NCBI RefSeq assembly: GCF_030506255.1
Contig: NZ_CP113431.1
Location: forward strand, 2,730,001 to 2,794,000
Reading direction: 5' to 3'
Source of the DNA: Nocardioides sp. Arc9.136
Lineage (GTDB): Bacteria; Actinomycetota; Actinomycetes; Propionibacteriales; Nocardioidaceae
Length of the DNA stretch: 64,000 nt
In this document: piece by piece, positions 59,694 through 64,000 of the stretch
Layout of the letters: the number at the start of each line of letters is the position of its first letter
How positions within the stretch are numbered: position 1 is the first letter of the stretch
Position numbers and translations under genes: made by a program
The notes under the pieces: model-generated
Database searches by the model: none
What the model saw: only the letters and a program-made list of their open reading frames with translations
What the model was told of the DNA's origin: nothing

Positions 59694-60245
59694 TCAGAGC
59701 GGGTCGGGCAGCCGCAGGACCCGCCCGGCGACGACGAGGTGCACCTCGTCGCAGGCGGCGCCGAGCCGCTGGTTCACCGTGCCCAGCAGGTCGCGGAAGA
59801 GCCGGCCGGAGCGGTACGCGGGGACGACCCCGAGGCCCACCTCGTTCGTCACCAGCACGACCGGGCCCGCGGCGGCACCGAGCGCGGCGAGGACGTGGTC
59901 GAGCTCGGCCAGCACCGCGCCGTGCACCTCCTCGGCCGGCGCCTCCCACAGGGCCGCCGCGTCCACGACCGCGGTCAGCCAGGTGCCGACGCAGTCCACC
60001 AGCACGGCGCCCGCGGCGGCCGACAGCACGGGGGCGAGGTCCCGGGTCTCGTGGGTGGTCCAGGACGACGGGCGGCGCGAGCGGTGCGCGGCGACCCGGG
60101 CCGTCCAGTCCGCGTCGTCCGCCGAGGGGACCGGGCCCGGGGCGACGTACGCCACGGCCAACTCGTCGGCCAGCAGCCGCTCGGCGTGGGTGGACTTCCC
60201 CGAGCGGACGCCGCCGGTCACCAGCACCTTCGTCGACCCGAGCAC
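59694..60245 (-). CDS. cobU: Adenosylcobinamide kinase / guanylyltransferase
   Basis: This 183-residue P-loop protein has LVTGGVRSGKSTHAE near residues 8-22, DCVGTWLTAVV near 84 and VLVTNEVGLGVVPAYRSGRLF near 130-150, the usual CobU/CobP pattern. It phosphorylates cobinamide and adds GMP, giving the substrate of CobS. GTG at 60245 is the start. With cobT and cobS it supplies the nucleotide-loop steps; corrin-ring genes are not in the window. Confidence 0.9.
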   Translation of the reverse strand: MLGSTKVLVTGGVRSGKSTHAERLLADELAVAYVAPGPVPSADDADWTARVAAHRSRRPSSWTTHETRDLAPVLSAAAGAVLVDCVGTWLTAVVDAAALWEAPAEEVHGAVLAELDHVLAALGAAAGPVVLVTNEVGLGVVPAYRSGRLFRDLLGTVNQRLGAACDEVHLVVAGRVLRLPDPL

Positions 60246-60289
60246 GGCGGCAGCCTAGCGACCCGATGGTCGGGCGCCCGACCTCTTGC

Positions 60290-60301
60290 TTGGACATCCA
60301 A
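60290..60301. promoter_or_regulatory. TTGG-N4-CCAA dyad upstream of acyl-CoA dehydrogenase
   Basis: TTGG (60290-60293) and CCAA (60298-60301) flank ACAT in the 77-base gap between cobU and the acyl-CoA dehydrogenase start. It is a short but clean dyad in an AT-richer spot, and may be a regulator site for the valine-type operon. No regulator gene is next to it. Confidence 0.35.
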
Positions 60302-60322
60302 CCAAATGGCAGAGTGCCCGGT

Positions 60323-61474
60323 ATGAGCACCGCAGCGCTGGACCCCGACGAGCGCCGGGCGATCATCGAGGCCGTCCGCGACTTCACCGAGGCCCGGATC
60401 GCCCCGAACGCCGTGGCGTGGGACCGCGACCACCACTTCCCCGTCGACGTGCTGGCCGAGGCCGGCGGGCTCGGCCTCGGCGCCATCTACGCCCGCGAGG
60501 ACGTCGGCGGCTCCGGGCTGGGCCGCAGCGAGGCGGTGCTGATCTTCGAGCAGCTCGCCCGCGGCGACGTCGCGGTGGCGGCGTACATCTCGATCCACAA
60601 CATGGCCGTCTGGATGATCGACACCTTCGGCACCGACGAGCAGCGCGCCCGTTGGGTGCCGCACCTGGCCGGCATGGAGAACCTCGCGAGCTACTGCCTC
60701 ACCGAGCCCGACGCGGGCTCCGACGCGGGCAACCTGCGCACCAGCGCCCGCCGCGACGGCGAGGAGTGGGTGCTCAGCGGCACCAAGCAGTTCATCTCCG
60801 GCGCCGGCGCCTCGAGCGTGTACGTCGTGATGGCCCGCACCGGCGGCGCCGGCCCGAAGGGCATCAGCGCGTTCATCGTCCCGGCGGGGTCCGAGGGCCT
60901 GTCCTTCGGCGCCGAGGAGCAGAAGATGGGCTGGCACGCCCAGCCGACCCGGCAGGTCGTCCTCGACGAGGTCCGCGTCCCCGCCGACAGCCTGCTGGGC
61001 GAGGAGGGCCAGGGCTTCGCCATCGCGATGCGGGGGCTCAACGGCGGCCGGCTCAACATCGCCGCCTGCTCCCTCGGCGGCGCCCAGTGGGCCGTGGACC
61101 GCGCCGCCGAGCACATCGGCACCCGCCAGGCCTTCGGCGGACCGCTGTCGGACCAGCAGGGCCTGGTCTTCGCGCTCGCCGACGCCCACATTGAGCTGCA
61201 GGCCGCGCGCACGATGCTGCACGACGCCGCCGCCCGGCTCGACGCCGGCGAGCCCGACGCGGCCGTGGTCGTCGCCGGCGCGAAGCGCTTCGTCACCGAC
61301 GCCGGGTTCAAGGCCGCGAACACCGCGCTGCAGCTGCACGGCGGCTACGGCTACCTTGCCGAGTACGGCGTCGAGAAGGTCGTCCGCGACCTCCGTGTCC
61401 ACCAGATCCTCGAAGGGACCAACGAGATCATGCGAGTCATCGTGGGCCGCGCGCTCACCCGGGGACCGGCATGA
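60323..61474 (+). CDS. Acyl-CoA dehydrogenase (isobutyryl-CoA type)
   Basis: This 383-residue flavoprotein has YCLTEPDAGSDAGNL near residue 132, MGWHAQPTRQVVLDEVRVPAD near 205, LQLHGGYGYLAEYGVEKVVRD near 335 and catalytic Glu in LEGTNEIMRVIVGR. The following hydrolase and mmsB genes mark it as the probable isobutyryl-CoA dehydrogenase of valine breakdown. ATG at 60323 follows GTGCCCGGT; the frame upstream would cross the dyad. Its stop overlaps the next start. Confidence 0.85.
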   Translation: MSTAALDPDERRAIIEAVRDFTEARIAPNAVAWDRDHHFPVDVLAEAGGLGLGAIYAREDVGGSGLGRSEAVLIFEQLARGDVAVAAYISIHNMAVWMIDTFGTDEQRARWVPHLAGMENLASYCLTEPDAGSDAGNLRTSARRDGEEWVLSGTKQFISGAGASSVYVVMARTGGAGPKGISAFIVPAGSEGLSFGAEEQKMGWHAQPTRQVVLDEVRVPADSLLGEEGQGFAIAMRGLNGGRLNIAACSLGGAQWAVDRAAEHIGTRQAFGGPLSDQQGLVFALADAHIELQAARTMLHDAAARLDAGEPDAAVVVAGAKRFVTDAGFKAANTALQLHGGYGYLAEYGVEKVVRDLRVHQILEGTNEIMRVIVGRALTRGPA

Positions 61475-62553
61475 GCGACCACCAGCCGGACGCACCGGCC
61501 GAGCCCGAGGTCGTCGTCTCCACCACCGGCCACCTGGGCCGGCTGGAGCTCAACCGCCCCCGCGCCATCAACGCGCTCAACCACCCGATGGTCGGCCTGC
61601 TCCAGCAGGCGCTGGACGCCTGGCGCGACGACGACGCCGTCCGCACGGTGCTGCTCACCGGCCGCGGCGAGCGCGGCCTGTGCGCCGGCGGCGACATCGT
61701 CTCGATCTGGAAGGACGCCAAGGCCGGCACCCACGAGTCGGCCCGCTTCTGGTCCGACGAGTACGTCCTCAACCACACGATCGGCCGCTACCCCAAGCCG
61801 TACGTCGCGGTGATGGACGGCATCGTCCTCGGCGGCGGCATCGGCGTCTCGGCGCACGCCAGCCACCGCGTCGTCACCGAGCGCTCCTCCCTCGGCATGC
61901 CCGAGACCGGCATCGGGTTCGTGCCCGACGTGGGCGGCACCTGGCTGCTCTCCCACGCACCCGGCGAGCTCGGCACGCACCTGGGCCTGACCGCCGGCTC
62001 GGTCGGCGCCGGCGACGCCATCGCCCTCGGCCTGGCCGACCACTTCGTCCCCTCCGACCGGATCGATGAGCTGGTCCGCCGGCTCGCCGAGGAGCAGCCG
62101 GACGCGGTGCTGGCCGACCTCGCCGAGGAGGCGCCCGAGGCGCCGCTGCTCGCGCAGCGCGACTGGATCGACGAGTGCTACGCCGGCGACGACGCCGCCG
62201 CGGTCCTCGCCCGGCTGCGCGAGCACCGTGCCCCCGAGGCCCAGCAGGCCGCCGGGACGCTCGCGAAGCGCTCGCCCTTCGCCGTGACGGCCACCCTGCG
62301 CGCGCTGCGCGAGGCCGGCGGGCTCGCCGACCTGGGCCAGGCCCTGGCGATGGAGCTGCGGCTGACCGTGCGGTTCCTCGACGTCCCCGACTTCGTCGAG
62401 GGCGTGCGCGCCCAGGTCATCGACAAGGACCGGGACCCGCAGTGGCGGCCCGCGTCGCTCGACGAGGTGGACCCCGCCGCCGTCGCCGCCCTCTTCGAGC
62501 CCCTGCCCTCGGGCGAGCTCGAGCTCCCCACCACCTCCGGAGGAACCGCATGA
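61471..62553 (+). CDS. 3-hydroxyisobutyryl-CoA hydrolase (crotonase family)
   Basis: This 360-residue crotonase-fold protein is longer than enoyl-CoA hydratases, as 3-hydroxyisobutyryl-CoA hydrolases are. It has CAGGDIVSIW near residue 70, GIVLGGGIGVSAHASHRV near 113 and MPETGIGFVPDVGGTW, which carries the Glu/Asp pair of that hydrolase. It releases 3-hydroxyisobutyrate for the next enzyme. ATG at 61471 overlaps the dehydrogenase stop. Confidence 0.85.
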   Translation: MSDHQPDAPAEPEVVVSTTGHLGRLELNRPRAINALNHPMVGLLQQALDAWRDDDAVRTVLLTGRGERGLCAGGDIVSIWKDAKAGTHESARFWSDEYVLNHTIGRYPKPYVAVMDGIVLGGGIGVSAHASHRVVTERSSLGMPETGIGFVPDVGGTWLLSHAPGELGTHLGLTAGSVGAGDAIALGLADHFVPSDRIDELVRRLAEEQPDAVLADLAEEAPEAPLLAQRDWIDECYAGDDAAAVLARLREHRAPEAQQAAGTLAKRSPFAVTATLRALREAGGLADLGQALAMELRLTVRFLDVPDFVEGVRAQVIDKDRDPQWRPASLDEVDPAAVAALFEPLPSGELELPTTSGGTA

Positions 62554-63455
62554 GCACCAGCACCACCGTCGCCTTCATCGGCCTGGGCAACATGGGCGGC
62601 CCGATGGCCGCGAACCTGGTGGCCGCCGGCCGCGACGTCACCGGCTTCGACGTCGGCCAGGAGGCCTGCGACCGGGCCCGCGAGGCCGGCGTCGACGTCA
62701 AGGGGTCCGCCGCGGAGGCCGTCCACGGTGCCGGCTCGGTCGTGACCATGCTGCCCAACGGCGCCCTCCTCCTCTCGGTGTACGACGAGGTGCTGGCCGC
62801 CGCGGCACCCAGCACCCTCTTCGTCGACTGCTCGACCGTGGCGGTCTCCGACGCCCGCACCGCGGCCGACCGCGCCGTCGCGGCCGGCCACCGGGCCGCG
62901 GACGCACCGGTCTCCGGTGGTGTCGGGGGCGCCGAGGCCGGCACGCTGACCTTCATGCTCGGCTGCGACGACGCCCTCCTCGAGGAGGCCACCGCGCTGC
63001 TCGACCCGATGGCCGGCCGCGTCGTCCACTGCGGCGCCTCGGGCGCCGGGCAGGCCGCGAAGATCTGCAACAACATGGTCCTCGGCGCGTCGATGATCGC
63101 GATCTCCGAGGCGTTCGTGCTCGGCGAGAAGCTCGGCCTGACCCACCAGGCGTTCTTCGACGTCGCCTCCACCGCGTCGGGCCAGTGCTGGGCGCTGACG
63201 ACCAACTGCCCGGTGCCCGGACCGGTGCCGACGAGCCCGGCCAACCGGGACTGGAAGCCCGGCTTCGCGGGCGCGCTGATGGCCAAGGACCTCGGCCTGG
63301 CGCGCCGCGCGGTCGAGGAGTCCGGCACCGACGCCGCCGTGGGCACGCTCGCCGAGGAGCTCTATCGTCGCTTCGCCGATGAGGGCGGCGCCGGCCTCGA
63401 CTTCTCCGCCATCGTCAACACCATCCGGGAGCGCTCGGCCACCGCGGCCGGGTGA
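62550..63455 (+). CDS. mmsB: 3-hydroxyisobutyrate dehydrogenase
   Basis: This 301-residue beta-hydroxyacid dehydrogenase has [15 protein letters not shown] at the start, [19 protein letters not shown] near 118 and catalytic Lys in [13 protein letters not shown] near 171. It oxidises 3-hydroxyisobutyrate to methylmalonate semialdehyde. ATG at 62550 overlaps the hydrolase stop, with GGAGGAACC upstream. The semialdehyde dehydrogenase (mmsA) is not in the window. Confidence 0.9.
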   Translation: MSTSTTVAFIGLGNMGGPMAANLVAAGRDVTGFDVGQEACDRAREAGVDVKGSAAEAVHGAGSVVTMLPNGALLLSVYDEVLAAAAPSTLFVDCSTVAVSDARTAADRAVAAGHRAADAPVSGGVGGAEAGTLTFMLGCDDALLEEATALLDPMAGRVVHCGASGAGQAAKICNNMVLGASMIAISEAFVLGEKLGLTHQAFFDVASTASGQCWALTTNCPVPGPVPTSPANRDWKPGFAGALMAKDLGLARRAVEESGTDAAVGTLAEELYRRFADEGGAGLDFSAIVNTIRERSATAAG

Positions 63456-63481
63456 CCACACCAGCACCGCTGAGGAGCCCC

Positions 63482-64000
63482 ATGCCGTCGTACGAGACCA
63501 TCCAGGTGACCCGCGAGGGCCGCGTCGGGACGATCACCCTCGACCGCCCGAAGGCGCTGAACGCGCTCAACGCCCAGCTGATGACCGAGGTCGTCGCCGC
63601 GGCCGAGGAGCTCGACGCCGACCGCGGCATCGGCGCGATCGTCCTCACCGGCTCCGAGCGGGCGTTCGCGGCCGGCGCGGACATCAAGGAGATGGCCGAG
63701 CAGTCCTACGCCGACATGGCGCTCGGTGACTGGTTCGCCGACTGGGACCGGTTCGCCTCCCTCCGCACGCCGGTCATCGCAGCCGTCTCCGGCCACGCCC
63801 TGGGCGGCGGCTGCGAGCTGGCGATGATGTGCGACATGGTCCTCGCCGCCGAGTCGGCGCGCTTCGGCCAGCCGGAGATCAACCTGGGCGTCTTCCCCGG
63901 CATCGGCGGCACCCAGCGGCTGACCCGGGCCGTCGGCAAGGCCGTGGCGATGGACCTCATCCTCACCGGCCGCACGCTGACCGCCCAGGAGGCGCTCGCG
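63482..64000 (+). CDS. Enoyl-CoA hydratase, 5' part only
   Basis: The first 173 residues of a crotonase-family enzyme are visible; the window ends inside it. They include [24 protein letters not shown] (oxyanion region), [13 protein letters not shown] with the first catalytic Glu and [20 protein letters not shown] with the second acid region missing its usual Glu. ATG at 63482 has GAGGAG 6 bases upstream. It probably hydrates methacrylyl-CoA in the same valine-type operon. Confidence 0.85.
   Translation, partial: MPSYETIQVTREGRVGTITLDRPKALNALNAQLMTEVVAAAEELDADRGIGAIVLTGSERAFAAGADIKEMAEQSYADMALGDWFADWDRFASLRTPVIAAVSGHALGGGCELAMMCDMVLAAESARFGQPEINLGVFPGIGGTQRLTRAVGKAVAMDLILTGRTLTAQEALA

Overview
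The window is very GC-rich actinobacterial chromosome, probably Nocardioides or a close relative in the Propionibacteriales. I infer this from the estimated GC content above 70 percent, the many GTG starts, the dense ATGA/GTGA/TGATG overlaps and the gene families present. I see no insertion sequence, prophage, tRNA, rRNA or CRISPR array. Almost the whole window is coding, and most long reading frames opposite the listed genes are GC-driven shadows.

Layout. (1) 1-4464, minus strand: end of a surface-polysaccharide operon (Wzz-like protein with a dead kinase-like domain, flippase, sulfotransferase, one cut-off gene). (2) 5027-7867: a membrane histidine kinase and LuxR-type response regulator, facing a convergent gene of identical length that looks like a decayed copy of the regulator. 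(3) 8029-15121, minus: amidase, small membrane protein and a branched-chain-amino-acid-type ABC importer with a fused LivH-LivM permease and a lipoprotein receptor. (4) 15524-31533: a steroid-type catabolic region. It holds a KshA-type Rieske oxygenase, HsaA-, HsaC- and HsaD-like ring-opening enzymes, an HsaE-like hydratase, three acyl-CoA ligases, two SDRs, an F420/flavin oxidoreductase, a thioesterase, and KstR-like TetR and IclR regulators. (5) 31596-32873: glyoxalase-fold protein and divergent AraC regulator. (6) 33076-38872, minus: a JetA-JetB-JetC (Wadjet/MksBEF-like SMC) operon with no JetD nuclease gene beside it, preceded by a three-copy intergenic repeat. (7) 38979-41882: SulP transporter and MerR regulator sharing a perfect operator-like palindrome, then a LysR regulator. 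(8) 41955-53340: a complete protocatechuate/beta-ketoadipate pathway (pcaF-I-J; pcaH-G-B-L; transporter; IclR regulator) with pobA and an aldehyde dehydrogenase. (9) 53414-57792: luciferase-like oxidoreductase, a small unknown gene, a secreted S15-type hydrolase and a SprT-like protein. (10) 57854-60245: cobT-cobS and convergent cobU for the cobalamin lower loop. (11) 60323-64000: valine-type acyl-CoA catabolism (acyl-CoA dehydrogenase, 3-hydroxyisobutyryl-CoA hydrolase, mmsB, enoyl-CoA hydratase cut by the window end).

How the parts work together. Regions 3 and 4 can be read as uptake plus degradation of a polycyclic or side-chain-bearing substrate: the importer and an acyl-CoA ligase diverge from one intergenic region, and that region shares a 20-of-23-base element with the kshA promoter region. 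Region 8 converts 4-hydroxybenzoate through protocatechuate to succinyl-CoA and acetyl-CoA; the pcaH/pcaK and pobA promoter regions share a CTTCCG-N5-CGGAAG inverted repeat that is a good candidate site for the local IclR regulator.

The features most worth a second look are the JetD-less Jet operon with its flanking repeat, the decayed mirror-image response regulator, and the shared operators of the two catabolic regions.
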